DNA from: CAYGAG01 sp964347765
GTDB lineage: Archaea > Thermoproteota > Bathyarchaeia > Bathyarchaeales > Bathycorpusculaceae
Direction of reading: 5' to 3'
DNA: 64,000 bases
Assembly (NCBI GenBank): GCA_964347765.1
Contig: CAYGAG010000001.1
Coordinates: 1-64,000, forward strand
Shown: piece by piece, positions 32,534-41,884 of the stretch
Layout: each line of letters opens with the position of its first letter
Numbering within the stretch: the stretch's first letter is position 1
Notes under the pieces: generated by a model
Told to the model about the DNA's origin: nothing
What the model saw: only the letters and a program-made list of their open reading frames with translations
Databases searched by the model: none
Program-made: the position numbers and the translations under genes

Positions 32534-32905
32534 TTGAACACGCTGGCGTGGCTAATCAGTTTCCTCAAGTCAGGGACAGCTAGCTTTTTCATCAATGGAA
32601 CTGAAAGCCTTCATCTGAAGATAGAGAGAGAAAGAATCAATCTTAATTTAATGAAGAAGGATCTATTGATGAATCTACTCGAGAGCGCTGATGTTAGAAG
32701 AAACTCTCTTTTCAAGAAACTCACGATAGTGAGGAAAATTGCCCAGGAACTAAGGGACAAAGGACTTACCTTGACTATTTCTTACAAAGGCGCTCTATTG
32801 CTGACGCTAGGTTCGCAAGCAAAACCCACCTTGTCGCAAGCTGTTACTGGGACTGATGCAATAGAAATAAACAACCTTAAGCAGTTAAAGCAGATCCTAG
32901 CTTAG
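32534..32905 (+). CDS. Unknown small protein paired with the previous gene
   Basis: The product is about 123 residues from TTG 32534, which follows a GGTGA ribosome site; the frame is open back to GTG 32483, which would overlap the previous gene by 26 bases. Segments of note are SFLKSGTASFFINGTESLHL, a basic helix (VRRNSLFKKLTIVRKIAQEL) and LTLTISYKGALLLTLG. No family is recognised. It is followed by a 200-base gap containing a GGGAAA/TTTCCC stem near 32910-32950 that may be a terminator. Confidence 0.5.
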   Translation: MNTLAWLISFLKSGTASFFINGTESLHLKIERERINLNLMKKDLLMNLLESADVRRNSLFKKLTIVRKIAQELRDKGLTLTISYKGALLLTLGSQAKPTLSQAVTGTDAIEINNLKQLKQILA

Positions 32906-33105
32906 GGAAATAGGCGAGTGGGAAATCCTGGAAATTCGTCTTTCCCGGCGTCAGATTGGAAATACGTTCAATAGTTTTGGGCATCTAGGCAAGAGCCCTT
33001 TCGACTCCGCTCGCGTCTAGAGGCTGTGGGAATCTTCAGCAATGAACAAGCAACTATGCAGACTATTCTGGCTGGACTTTGGTTCTATACATCAGATCCG
33101 GGACT

Positions 33106-34179
33106 TCATATTAGCTTTGCTTGTTTCTCTGATGAAACCAGATTTGAGACTTTGACACCTACGAGGCGTATCTTCCTTTGTGGAGTGAGGTACTGCCGCA
33201 TTAACTCGCTCGACACTTTCTGGAGGCTTTGCAGATTGTCAGTTGCAAAAGGCAGAGTCTTTCCATGTGTATGCGTCTCGAAATGTCTGTATCGGACTTT
33301 AATCGTGATAGTTCTAAAACAAAGGTCTTGCCTTGCCACATCTGCATGTACTTGTCTTGAAAGATTGTCTAAAGTGTCCAGTATAAATTCAGAATCTGCT
33401 GTGTCTTCTTCAAAAGTCAGTTCGCGACTCACCGATTTCACGTCATGGCTTTCTTCTACTTTGCTTCTGTCGACGCCATGGGCCATCAAGTAAAGCTGAG
33501 TACCCATGACACCGAACGTTTCGGCAAGTACTGTCGGGTCATAGTTAGCAAGTTCTCCTATTGTACTAATTCCCATCTCTTCCAGTTTCTTCGCGGTTTT
33601 CCTCCCTACCCACAACAGTTTGCGCACGGGTAATGGATCGAGGAATTTTTTCACATCTTCTTCTTTCACTATTGTTAGACCATCTGGCTTTTCAAAGTCG
33701 CTAGCTATCTTGGCTACCAGTTTATTCGGGCCTATGCCTATTGAGCATGTCAGTTTCTCCTTGCTGTAAATCTCTGCCTTTATTCGGCGGCCCAAGTCTC
33801 TCGCTTCTGAATGGCTCTTCACCTTTGAGGTGATGTCCAGGAATGCTTCATCTATCCCCCATTGTTCGAATCTTTCTGCATATAGACGGAGGAGTTGCAT
33901 TATTCTCTTGGAAACCTTTCCGTAAAGCTTGTAGTTGACTGGTCGATAGATGGCTTCAGGACAGAGCTTCCAAGCCCTTGAGATCGGCAGACCAGACTTG
34001 ATGCCAAACTCTCTCGCCTGATAATTGCATGTACTGACTACGCCTCTTCCTTTTCCTCCCTTTGGATCGGCTCCAACGACTACTGGTTTTCCCTTAAACT
34101 CAGGATGTTCTCTCTCCTCGACTGCGGTGAAAAAATGATCCATATCTACGTGGGCTATTACCCTCGTTTCTTCACTCAT
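33106..34179 (-). CDS. dinB: Y-family DNA polymerase IV (Dpo4/DinB)
   Basis: This is a translesion polymerase that copies past damaged bases. The product is 357 residues from ATG 34179. It has the palm motif VIAHVDMDHFFTAVE with the first catalytic Asp pair, CNYQAREFGIKSG, the second carboxylates in WGIDEAFLDIT and the CSIGIGPNKLVAKIAS block. A helix-hairpin-helix thumb (VGRKTAKKLEEMGISTIGEL) and a little-finger domain follow. It stops at SSEKQAKLI, so a C-terminal PCNA-binding QxxLxxFF box, present in many archaeal homologues, seems to be missing or cut short. Confidence 0.95.
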   Translation of the reverse strand: MSEETRVIAHVDMDHFFTAVEEREHPEFKGKPVVVGADPKGGKGRGVVSTCNYQAREFGIKSGLPISRAWKLCPEAIYRPVNYKLYGKVSKRIMQLLRLYAERFEQWGIDEAFLDITSKVKSHSEARDLGRRIKAEIYSKEKLTCSIGIGPNKLVAKIASDFEKPDGLTIVKEEDVKKFLDPLPVRKLLWVGRKTAKKLEEMGISTIGELANYDPTVLAETFGVMGTQLYLMAHGVDRSKVEESHDVKSVSRELTFEEDTADSEFILDTLDNLSRQVHADVARQDLCFRTITIKVRYRHFETHTHGKTLPFATDNLQSLQKVSSELMRQYLTPQRKIRLVGVKVSNLVSSEKQAKLI

Positions 34180-34234
34180 GGTCTTTCTATTCCACATACA
34201 TGCGCGTCGATTTGTACTAGTTATATCGTCCTGT

Positions 34235-34561
34235 ATGAGCGATCAGTTCGTGCTTAGTTTCACTAACGATTCACTATTCATAACTCTTAATGGTTTCGAC
34301 CTTGGATTTAGTAGAGGATGGAGGAAAACAGGGTTGAAAGCTGTTTCGAAGGAAGACGCCGAGAAGATAGTTGTTGACTTTGTCAAGGAGAAGAAGGATG
34401 CTGAAAGAGTGGATGTATCGATGGTGGAGCAGAAGAAAGAAGCATGGATAGTTAGCGGGACCTGCCCAATAGATTTGGAAGGTCATCCTTGGACCGAGAG
34501 ATTCGAAGTCATTGTTGACAGGAAAGGAAACGTAAGATCATCATATTTCTCTTTGCTGTAG
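34235..34561 (+). CDS. Small PepSY-like or hypothetical protein
   Basis: The product is 108 residues from ATG 34235. Its C-terminal part, from KAVSKEDAEKIVVDFVKEKK through WIVSGTCPIDLEGHPW to FEVIVDRKGNVRSSYFSL, has the helix plus four-strand order of a PepSY-like domain. No signal peptide or membrane helix is seen. It is divergent from dinB with only 55 bases between starts. A TTG at 34334 would give just the domain. Confidence 0.55.
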   Translation: MSDQFVLSFTNDSLFITLNGFDLGFSRGWRKTGLKAVSKEDAEKIVVDFVKEKKDAERVDVSMVEQKKEAWIVSGTCPIDLEGHPWTERFEVIVDRKGNVRSSYFSLL

Positions 34562-34862
34562 ATGAATTGATTCTTGGTTGAGATTTGGGATTTCATCAGT
34601 ATAACCGCTGTGTTCGCTAACTGAGAGTGAGATCTCTGAACTACCTCGGGACTCCTGGGCTGATGTCGTCGGTTTCAGGTTGACCGGTTTCAAACCATGT
34701 TTGTCCAGTCTTTGCCAATAGTATTGTTCAATTCTCGTGCCCCCTAGGTTTCGTTGAAAGTTTTAATTGTCGAATTCTTGGATGTGTACCAAAGCGCGAA
34801 ATTTAACATTACACAAATTATATAAGTAGTTTAAAGTGATTAATGGTATTCGAGGAATGAAT
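34562..34862. other. Gap upstream of the sugar ABC transporter
   Basis: I see no protein or RNA gene in these 300 bases. The right end holds the TATA box for the transporter operon (34818-34826). The rest is not notably repetitive. Confidence 0.5.
34818..34826 (+). promoter_or_regulatory. TATA box for the sugar ABC transporter operon
   Basis: TTATATAAG lies 37 bases before the chosen ATG (34863). Transcription would start near 34847, leaving a short leader that contains the GAGG ribosome site at 34852-34855. Confidence 0.6.
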
Positions 34863-36215
34863 ATGGCAAGTCAAATGGAGACAATAATTGTAGTATTGGT
34901 GGTCATTGCTATCATTATGTCTGCCGGCAGTCTTTGGTATGGCTTCTCTGTGATTGGAGAGGTCACCAATTTAACATCAAGCGTTACAGATTTGACAGAC
35001 AACATTGCGAGCCTAGTGGATGAGCTTTCAGATTTGGGGCTGAATCTTTCGGATATCAAGGGTCAACTGGCGGATATACAAAGTCAGCTAGCACCAAGAG
35101 CAACGATTACGGTGATTGGGCCTTGGTCTGGCGAAGAAAGGGAAGCTTTCATGCCTGTTCTTAACGAGTTTGAACGAAGAACTGGAATAAACGTCAGATA
35201 TCGTATCTATAGGGCAGAGGATTTGGCCACGATATTGCCTGCCCAGTTCGATGCTGGCAAGACACCTGGTGATTTGATATTCATGTGGCCATGGTACATA
35301 AGTGAGCTAGGGGCTGATGGAGACGCACTGAATGTCACAGACTGGATAGATGAATCAACTCTCTCGCCAGGTGCTTTGGATCCTGTGAAAGCTGATGGCA
35401 CGATTTACGGAGGAGCATATACAGGAAAGGTGAAGCCAGGATTCTGGTATAGGAAATCATTCTTTGAAACTAATAATCTTACGGAACCTGAAACTTGGAC
35501 AGAATTTGAAGAGCTACTCCACAATATCTCACTGGTTCCAGGCATAGTCAACCCAATAGCCACCGGAGACGGTGTCGGATGGCCTATCTCAGACGTTGTT
35601 GATCACATCATAGTTGCAAACGGAAGCGTTACCCTCCAGCAGGACTTGATTGCTGGTAATGTCGACTGGACAAGTGCTGAAGTGAAGGAGATATTCAATG
35701 ATACGCTGGTGAGATGGTTGGAAGCTGGATACTTCAGTGAACCCATTGAGTGGACTACTGCTGTAGATCTGTGGTGGGATGGAGACTACGGTCTGTACTT
35801 CATGGGTAGCTGGATAACGGGAATGGTTGACAATCCTGATGATCTCGGTGTCTTCTCTCTACCTGGAACTGGTGGACTAGTGTTTGCCGCCGACTACTTC
35901 TTCGTACCAACCTATACTGAGCATCTAGAAGAAGTGGAAGAACTATTCAAGTTCTTGATCAGCGAAGATGCCCAAGAAGTCCAGGTTGGTGAGGGTGGAC
36001 ATCTCGCCACGAACATAGGTGTGTCTATTGCAGCTTATCCTCCAGTTGACAGAGAAGTGGCTGAACTCCTAGAAGGAGTAGATCTCTTGCTTGATATGGA
36101 TGACACAATCGGCGGAGAATTCCAGACTACATTCTGGGATCAACTGCAATACCTGTGGGCGCACCCCGAAGCCTTAGACAGCGTGCTAGCCGCTATACAG
36201 GAAAAGGTTCCATAA
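34863..36215 (+). CDS. Sugar ABC transporter substrate-binding protein, membrane anchored
   Basis: The product (450 residues) starts with one membrane-spanning anchor (IIVVLVVIAIIMSAGSLWY). A coiled-coil-like stalk (NLTSSVTDLTDNIASLVDEL and on, to about residue 80) joins it to a family-1 extracellular solute-binding domain beginning ATITVIGPWSGEEREAF. Features such as RRTGINVRYRIYRAED and DLIFMWPWYISELG are typical of MalE-like proteins. There is no lipobox, so anchoring is by the N-terminal helix, as in many archaea. With two permeases downstream and an ATPase and TreT nearby, maltose, trehalose or another oligosaccharide is the likely cargo. Confidence 0.9.
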   Translation: MASQMETIIVVLVVIAIIMSAGSLWYGFSVIGEVTNLTSSVTDLTDNIASLVDELSDLGLNLSDIKGQLADIQSQLAPRATITVIGPWSGEEREAFMPVLNEFERRTGINVRYRIYRAEDLATILPAQFDAGKTPGDLIFMWPWYISELGADGDALNVTDWIDESTLSPGALDPVKADGTIYGGAYTGKVKPGFWYRKSFFETNNLTEPETWTEFEELLHNISLVPGIVNPIATGDGVGWPISDVVDHIIVANGSVTLQQDLIAGNVDWTSAEVKEIFNDTLVRWLEAGYFSEPIEWTTAVDLWWDGDYGLYFMGSWITGMVDNPDDLGVFSLPGTGGLVFAADYFFVPTYTEHLEEVEELFKFLISEDAQEVQVGEGGHLATNIGVSIAAYPPVDREVAELLEGVDLLLDMDDTIGGEFQTTFWDQLQYLWAHPEALDSVLAAIQEKVP

Positions 36216-36247
36216 CAAGCGAGGGAAGTGAAATCAAAAGCCCGAAA

Positions 36248-37108
36248 GTGATACTCCCTTTTTTTTTACCTGCTCTAAGCCTTATAATCATGTTTGTCAT
36301 TTTTCCTGTCTTGCAGACGATATACATCAGCTTTTTCTCCCCAGCCGGAGATTTCGCCGGACTCGAAAACTACTATGACGTCTTATCAAGCAGAGAAATA
36401 CTGAACCTGGAAGGATTTCCCAAATATCCTCCGCTAGGAGCGCTGATTCACAATCTAATATGGATACTAATTCATCTCCCTTTATCGCTCTTTTCCGGTC
36501 TGGCTTTGGCTATTATACTGAGAGATGTAAAGGGCGCCTCCGTTGTGAAGTCAATAATATTTCTTGGGATGGTTACGCCGTTGATCGTCGGAGGAATAAT
36601 GCTGCGTTTCACCTTCGACAAACAAGTAGGAATACTGAATGGCCTTCTAACATCTGTAGGTTTGGAGAATCTGACAAGGACATGGACTGCTGATCCTGAG
36701 ACAGGACTCTTTGCAGAGATCTTCGGTGGAGTCTGGCTGTGGACTGGCTTCAGCATGATTCTCTACTCCGCGGGACTGGCAACAATACCTAGAGACTACT
36801 TCGAAGCAGCAAAGATAGATGGAGCATCTCCCTTCCGCACATTCTACCGTATAACCCTCCCTCTACTCAGGCCTGTGACTCAGGTCATCATGACAATGAC
36901 AATACTGTGGGAACTCAAGATCTTCGACCTAGTCTACATCGTAAACACACAAGGTGGCCCAGGAAAATCTACTACAGTGCTCGCTTTGGAGATGTACTTG
37001 AAGTTTGCTAGCCGTCTCTACAACCAAGCAGCTGTCATAGCGACGTTTCTCACTTTGTTAACATTGATTGTCGCGATAGGCATGGTTAGATATATGGTGA
37101 AAAAATGA
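36248..37108 (+). CDS. Sugar ABC transporter permease 1 (MalF/UgpA type)
   Basis: This permease has about six membrane segments and the EAA loop EAAKIDGASPFRTFYRITLP that docks the ATPase. It also has VYIVNTQGGPGKSTTVLALEMY near the end. The start is uncertain. The frame is open from GTG 36155 inside the previous gene; GTG 36248 removes that overlap but leaves the first membrane helix with no charged residues before it. A GAGGGA at 36220-36225 has no good ATG/GTG/TTG in frame at normal distance. The EAA loop reads EAAKIDGA, close to the usual EAAxxDGA. Confidence 0.88.
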   Translation: MILPFFLPALSLIIMFVIFPVLQTIYISFFSPAGDFAGLENYYDVLSSREILNLEGFPKYPPLGALIHNLIWILIHLPLSLFSGLALAIILRDVKGASVVKSIIFLGMVTPLIVGGIMLRFTFDKQVGILNGLLTSVGLENLTRTWTADPETGLFAEIFGGVWLWTGFSMILYSAGLATIPRDYFEAAKIDGASPFRTFYRITLPLLRPVTQVIMTMTILWELKIFDLVYIVNTQGGPGKSTTVLALEMYLKFASRLYNQAAVIATFLTLLTLIVAIGMVRYMVKK

Positions 37109-37938
37109 GAATAAAAAAATCTACCGTAATCCTGCATCTAATCGCTTGGCTAAGTGCTCTGTTGTGGTTGATACCTCTCTTAGGATCTTTTATGGCTTCA
37201 GTCAGACCTTATAGGGAGATACTTCATGGATGGTGGGATTTCACCGAGTTCAATCCTTCTTTGGACAATTTTGCTGAAGCCATGTTCTACTCTGATTTCC
37301 CTCTAGCAAGGGGGATTCTGAACTCCTTACTTGTTGCAGTTCCTGCGACGATAATTCCAATTCTAGTAGCCTCCCTTGCAGGTTATGGATTTGCTAGATT
37401 CAGTTTTCCAATGAAGACCTATTTATTTGTGGCCCTCGTTCTTCTGATGTCAGTTCCTCAGCAGATGATTGCTGTACCAATATACAGAATCTTACTGTCG
37501 ATGGGGCTAATAGACACCTTTCTAGGTTTGATTCTTGTCCACGCGGCTTGGGGTCTTCCATGGATCATTCTGTTTATGAGAAACTATTTCTCAACACTTC
37601 CCATCGAGATCGAGGAAGCCGCCAGGGTGGACGGAGCTTCAGATTTCAAGATCTTCCGCAAAATTGTGATTCCAATGACTCTACCCGCTTTTGCATCTGC
37701 GGCAGTATTGCAGTTCATGTGGGTCTGGAATGACTTCTTCTTGGCACTGCTGATAATCGGTTCTTCGGATAACTATCTAGCCGTACAACGTCTTCCATAC
37801 ATGAAGGGATTATATCATTATGACCACAGCTTACTAGCTGCTGGATCCATGATCGTCACAATCATACCTATGATACTTTTCATAGTGCTTCAGAAATACT
37901 ACATCAAAGGCATGATCGGCTGGACAGTGAAAGGATAA
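37105..37938 (+). CDS. Sugar ABC transporter permease 2 (MalG/UgpE type)
   Basis: The 277-residue product has six membrane segments and the EAA loop EEAARVDGASDFKIFRKIVIP. Other family marks are LAGYGFARFSFPMK and WNDFFLALLIIG. It overlaps permease 1 by four bases (ATGA), so the two are translationally coupled. The N-terminus (MRIKKSTVILHLIAWLSALL) fits the positive-inside rule. It forms the channel together with permease 1 and the ATPase at 39161. Confidence 0.94.
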   Translation: MRIKKSTVILHLIAWLSALLWLIPLLGSFMASVRPYREILHGWWDFTEFNPSLDNFAEAMFYSDFPLARGILNSLLVAVPATIIPILVASLAGYGFARFSFPMKTYLFVALVLLMSVPQQMIAVPIYRILLSMGLIDTFLGLILVHAAWGLPWIILFMRNYFSTLPIEIEEAARVDGASDFKIFRKIVIPMTLPAFASAAVLQFMWVWNDFFLALLIIGSSDNYLAVQRLPYMKGLYHYDHSLLAAGSMIVTIIPMILFIVLQKYYIKGMIGWTVKG

Positions 37939-37942
37939 ATTC

Positions 37943-39139
37943 TCACTGTGACTCACCAAACCTGTCGGTGCAATGTTGACTGTTCCATATCATGTCAAGT
38001 AGCCCAGCGCTAGACCATGCCTGCAGGGGGTTAGATGGGACTTTCTTTGCCGACCGATCTGATAGGTCTACTAAATCCTCTACGAAAGTGTAGAACTCAG
38101 GTATTTTTCCCAGTTTGAAAAAGGCTCTGAACAAGGCATTCTTAATCTTCTCGGCATGGAAAGTGAACCCAAGGCTTTTCAATCCTTTATAGATGATCCA
38201 GTTGTCATGGGGCCAGATGCATCCCAGATGATGGCTATAAGGATCGAAATCTGTCTCCCTTATAGAATGGCTTCTTATGCCGTAGGGCGTCCATAGATCT
38301 GGCTGAAAGAGCCTTGAGACCAGAGGCTTAGTTTTTTCTTCCGAAACTATTCCGGTGAAAAGAAGATGACCAGGATTTGACGTGACAGCCTTCCTCTGCT
38401 CTTTCCTCCTGTCCAAGGCCAAAGCAAAGAACCCTTCATCTCTCATCCAGAAATCTCTGTTTAAACTTTTTTTCAGCGACTGTGCTCTTCTTAAGGCTTC
38501 TTCAGAGATGTTTTTCTTCATGAACCTCTTGGCTAGGAATGCGATGTCCAGATACGCAAGGTAAGCATAGCCCTGAACTTCAATGATCGCTACTGGAGGA
38601 TCGATTTTCAAGTGGTCTACATCTCCATCTTTCCATCCTTGATGGAACAATCCTTGAGGGTTTCTCCTATTGTATTCTATGTAGCCGTCTTCATCCTTGT
38701 CTCCGAATGTCTTCATCCATTCAAAAGCTGCTAGGAGATTTTCTAGGATCTCTACAATGAAGGATTTGTCACCAGTCAGTCTGAAATATTCTGTGGCTAC
38801 AACAATGAAAAGTGACGTGCTATCGGCGCTTCCGTAATAGGGAAATTTCCAGTGCGGTAGCTCATTTCGCTCTTCAGAAGTCTTTCTGTGTTCATGCAAG
38901 ATCTTTCCGGGTTCTTCCTCTGATAATGGGTCGATTTTCTTGCCTTGATAAAAGGCTAGGGCATTGATCGAAGCCCTTGCGACAGATGGTTCTATTTTGA
39001 GCATCTGCCAACTAGAAATCAACGAGTCGCGTCCGAAGAGTGTGTTGTATCTTGGATGACCAGCGTTAAGGTAGCCATCTGGGCTTTTCAATCTTTGAAT
39101 GTCATGAAGCAGTGATTGTTTTATTTTCTTCAGAGACAT
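37943..39139 (-). CDS. Amylo-alpha-1,6-glucosidase-like glycoside hydrolase
   Basis: The 398-residue product corresponds to the (alpha/alpha)6 barrel of glycogen-debranching-type enzymes. Characteristic segments are YNTLFGRDSLISSWQML near the N-terminus, YYGSADSTSLFI, GLFHQGWKDGDVDH and LGCIWPHDNWIIYKGL. It lacks the N-terminal domain of full-length debranching enzymes, and no signal peptide is seen, so it works in the cytoplasm. Convergent with the permease gene and followed (in its own direction) by nothing else, it probably trims imported or stored oligosaccharides. Confidence 0.85.
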   Translation of the reverse strand: MSLKKIKQSLLHDIQRLKSPDGYLNAGHPRYNTLFGRDSLISSWQMLKIEPSVARASINALAFYQGKKIDPLSEEEPGKILHEHRKTSEERNELPHWKFPYYGSADSTSLFIVVATEYFRLTGDKSFIVEILENLLAAFEWMKTFGDKDEDGYIEYNRRNPQGLFHQGWKDGDVDHLKIDPPVAIIEVQGYAYLAYLDIAFLAKRFMKKNISEEALRRAQSLKKSLNRDFWMRDEGFFALALDRRKEQRKAVTSNPGHLLFTGIVSEEKTKPLVSRLFQPDLWTPYGIRSHSIRETDFDPYSHHLGCIWPHDNWIIYKGLKSLGFTFHAEKIKNALFRAFFKLGKIPEFYTFVEDLVDLSDRSAKKVPSNPLQAWSSAGLLDMIWNSQHCTDRFGESQ

Positions 39140-39160
39140 ATGATTCTAGCTTGAGTGATT

Positions 39161-40276
39161 CTAAGAACCTATTCTCCTTTTTTCAGCTTTTATAAAGGCT
39201 AGGGATTTCTGTGTCTTCTTGTCGAACAAGTAGATCTTGCTGGGTGGAAACTCCATCCAGAGTTCATCTTGAATCTGGAAGTCTGGTTCGACTAGGGCCT
39301 TTATGATGCTCTTCCCAACTTCCAAATCTAATATCATCCGCTCTCCAAGCGGTTCTGTAGTGTACAATTCGGCTTTGATCAGATCAGTCCTTCCCTCTTC
39401 CTCGGTATGGATCTTTATGTGCTGCGGTCTTATTGCAAGTATCAAATCGCTGGAGCTTGCATATTTCGTGGCGATCTCCGCTAGTTCCTCTGGTAAGTGA
39501 TATTTGAATTCTCCGGCGTCAAGAACTCTTTCTTCTGTCAGTGTACAGTCGAAGAAGTTTGCCGGGGGGCTTCCGACAAAGCCAGCTACGAAGACGTTAG
39601 AGGGTTGATCATAGATCTGATCTGGCATGTTGAATTGCTGGAGTAGTCCTCCTTCTAGAATGGCGACTCTGTCAGCCATTGTCATTGCTTCCACCTGGTC
39701 ATGGGTAACATAGATCGTCGTAACACCGATTTCCTTCTGAAGCTTCTTGAGTTCTGCTCGCATGTAGATTCTTAACTTCGCATCAAGATTGCTTAGCGGT
39801 TCATCCATGAGAAAGACTTGCGGTTCTCTGACTATTGCTCTGCCCAAGGCGACTCTCTGTCTTTGACCCCCGCTCAACTGCTTTGGCTTCCGATCTAGAA
39901 GAGGCTCTATCTTGAGTAGACTCGCCGTCGCGTGAACCCTAGTTTTGATCTCATCTTTCGGAACCTTTGCGTTTTCCAATGGAAAGGAAAGATTGTCGAA
40001 GACAGTCATGTGAGGATAGAGCGCGTAGCTCTGAAAGACCATAGCTACGTTTCTATCCTTGGGGTCCAAGTCGTTGACGAGTTCGTTTCCAATATAGATT
40101 TCTCCTTCATCAGGAACTTCCAGTCCTGCAATACATCTAAGGGCTGTAGTCTTTCCGCATCCAGATGGTCCGAGAAAGACGACGAACTCCTTATCTTTCG
40201 CCTCCAATGACAGCTCGTTAACCGCCACTACTTCCCCGAAACGTTTCGTCACACCTTTGAGGCTTACTCTAGCCAA
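39161..40276 (-). CDS. Sugar ABC transporter ATP-binding protein (MalK/UgpC type)
   Basis: The 371-residue ATPase has Walker A GPSGCGKTTALRCIAG, the signature LSGGQRQRVALGRAIV, Walker B VFLMDEPLSNLDAKLR and the H-loop VTHDQVEAMTMADRV. The C-terminal part has the TOBE/MalK regulatory fold (VFVAGFVGSPPANFFDC, LAIRPQHIKIH). It energises the permease pair at 36248-37938, although it is encoded on the other strand with the glycosidase. The start is a TTG. Confidence 0.95.
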   Translation of the reverse strand: MARVSLKGVTKRFGEVVAVNELSLEAKDKEFVVFLGPSGCGKTTALRCIAGLEVPDEGEIYIGNELVNDLDPKDRNVAMVFQSYALYPHMTVFDNLSFPLENAKVPKDEIKTRVHATASLLKIEPLLDRKPKQLSGGQRQRVALGRAIVREPQVFLMDEPLSNLDAKLRIYMRAELKKLQKEIGVTTIYVTHDQVEAMTMADRVAILEGGLLQQFNMPDQIYDQPSNVFVAGFVGSPPANFFDCTLTEERVLDAGEFKYHLPEELAEIATKYASSSDLILAIRPQHIKIHTEEEGRTDLIKAELYTTEPLGERMILDLEVGKSIIKALVEPDFQIQDELWMEFPPSKIYLFDKKTQKSLAFIKAEKRRIGS

Positions 40277-40384
40277 AACGTCACTACTCAGTTTTCAGGT
40301 ATTATCCTGAGCTATATAAAGAAGATACTCGAGAAACAAATATAAACGCTACTTCTGAAAGCCCTAATGTCTTGAGGGAAGAAT

Positions 40385-41635
40385 TTGACCTCCGTTTCCG
40401 TGGATAATGTATCGATCAACTCATATGAACCTGTTGTGGGTAAAACAGTTATAGAGGAGATTAAGGCAGCGGCTGAAAAGCTGTCGGAGAAAAGCGTGTG
40501 CCACGTAAATTCCACCTCACTAGGAGGGGGCGTCGCCGAAATTCTTCATAGATTAGTTCCGCTAATGAGAGATCTGGGCCTGGATACCGAATGGAAAGTA
40601 ATCGAAGGATCCCTTGAATTCTTCGAAGCAACAAAGACTATCCACAATGGTCTTCAAGGTATGGACGTACCGTTGACAGAAGAGATGAAGGGAACATACA
40701 TCCAGTACAACGAGATGAACGCTCAAAAGATCAAACTAGACCATGACTTTGTCGTAGTCCATGACAATCAACCTGCAGCCATTATAAGCCACACCGTGAC
40801 GAGGGAAAAATGGCTGTGGCGCTGTCACATAGATCTGTCTACTCCTGGAAAGAGATACATAGAATTCCTCGTCCCCCATCTTCTCAAGTACGATACGCTA
40901 ATCTTCACCATGGAAAAGTCTGTGCCGAAGCAATTAGAATCAAAAAGGACGGCTATAATCACACCATCAATAGATCCTCTGAGTGACAAGAACAGAACTC
41001 TATCAGAGACCACAGTACTATCCGTCTTGGATAAATTTGATGTTGACAGTGAACGACCTGTAATAACCCAAGTATCTCGGTTTGACCCCTGGAAGGATCC
41101 TCTAGGCGTCATCGATGTTTATAGACAGGTCAAGAAGAAGATACCAGGTGTTCAGCTACTCTTGATAACCAGCATGGCCACAGATGATCCCGAAGGATGG
41201 ACATACTATGAGAAGACCGCCAGATACGCGGGTCAAGACTATGATGTACACTTACTTATGAACATGCAAGGAGTAGGGAACGTTGAAGTGAATGCGTTTC
41301 AGAGAGCCTCGGATGTTGTTCTTCAAAAATCGATACGAGAAGGATTCGGCTTAACCGTGGCAGAAGCATTATGGAAACAGACGCCCGTAGTTGCAGGCGA
41401 TGCCGGAGGCATTCCACTTCAGGTAATCCAAGGAAAAACTGGATATCTAGTCAGCAGCATCGAAGAAGCAGCCGAGAAAACCATCTTTCTGCTAGAACAT
41501 CCCGAAAAGGCCAAGCAAATCGGAAGAAAAGGGAAAGAACACGTTCTGAAAAACTTTCTGATAACAAGGCATGTTCTTGCCTACCTTGAAACCTTCTTGC
41601 GGGAAAGCGGAGGCAATCAGAACATCGGACACTGA
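40385..41635 (+). CDS. treT: Trehalose synthase TreT (trehalose glycosyltransferring synthase)
   Basis: TreT makes trehalose from glucose and a nucleotide-diphosphate-glucose, and can run in reverse. The 416-residue GT4-family product has the N-terminal NSTSLGGGVAEILHRLVPLM, WRCHIDLSTPGKRYIEF, the TPSIDPLSDKNRTL segment typical of TreT, and the C-terminal nucleotide-sugar site SIREGFGLTVAEALWKQTPV. In Thermococcus TreT is also encoded beside a trehalose/maltose ABC transporter, so this context supports both calls. The start is a TTG after a GAGGGA. Confidence 0.9.
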   Translation: MTSVSVDNVSINSYEPVVGKTVIEEIKAAAEKLSEKSVCHVNSTSLGGGVAEILHRLVPLMRDLGLDTEWKVIEGSLEFFEATKTIHNGLQGMDVPLTEEMKGTYIQYNEMNAQKIKLDHDFVVVHDNQPAAIISHTVTREKWLWRCHIDLSTPGKRYIEFLVPHLLKYDTLIFTMEKSVPKQLESKRTAIITPSIDPLSDKNRTLSETTVLSVLDKFDVDSERPVITQVSRFDPWKDPLGVIDVYRQVKKKIPGVQLLLITSMATDDPEGWTYYEKTARYAGQDYDVHLLMNMQGVGNVEVNAFQRASDVVLQKSIREGFGLTVAEALWKQTPVVAGDAGGIPLQVIQGKTGYLVSSIEEAAEKTIFLLEHPEKAKQIGRKGKEHVLKNFLITRHVLAYLETFLRESGGNQNIGH

Positions 41636-41763
41636 AGGAAGCGCAGACAGATAGCTTTCGGAAGTGTCAAGAACAGATCTGCCGTCAGAGCGAATTCTTC
41701 TCTGACTCTCTTTCAGTTCGATGTCGCTAGACATATTACAGGGAAAATCATCTTCATAGTTGA

Positions 41764-41839
41764 AGCCCGGTGGTGTAGCGGTCAAGCATGGCGGGCTCTG
41801 GACCCGCTGACGAGAGTTCGAATCTCTCCCGGGCTACCA
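41764..41839 (+). tRNA. tRNA-Gln (CUG anticodon), CCA encoded
   Basis: Seven-base acceptor arms AGCCCGG and CCGGGCT pair perfectly. The anticodon stem GCGGG/CCCGC closes the loop CUCUGGA, giving anticodon CUG (Gln). The T arm has GAGAG TTCGAATC CTCTC. The discriminator is A, followed by an encoded CCA (41837-41839). No intron is present. Confidence 0.95.
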
Positions 41840-41884
41840 TTCGTGCTATTGATATATGTTAATCACTTTCGATAGGTGAGCGGG

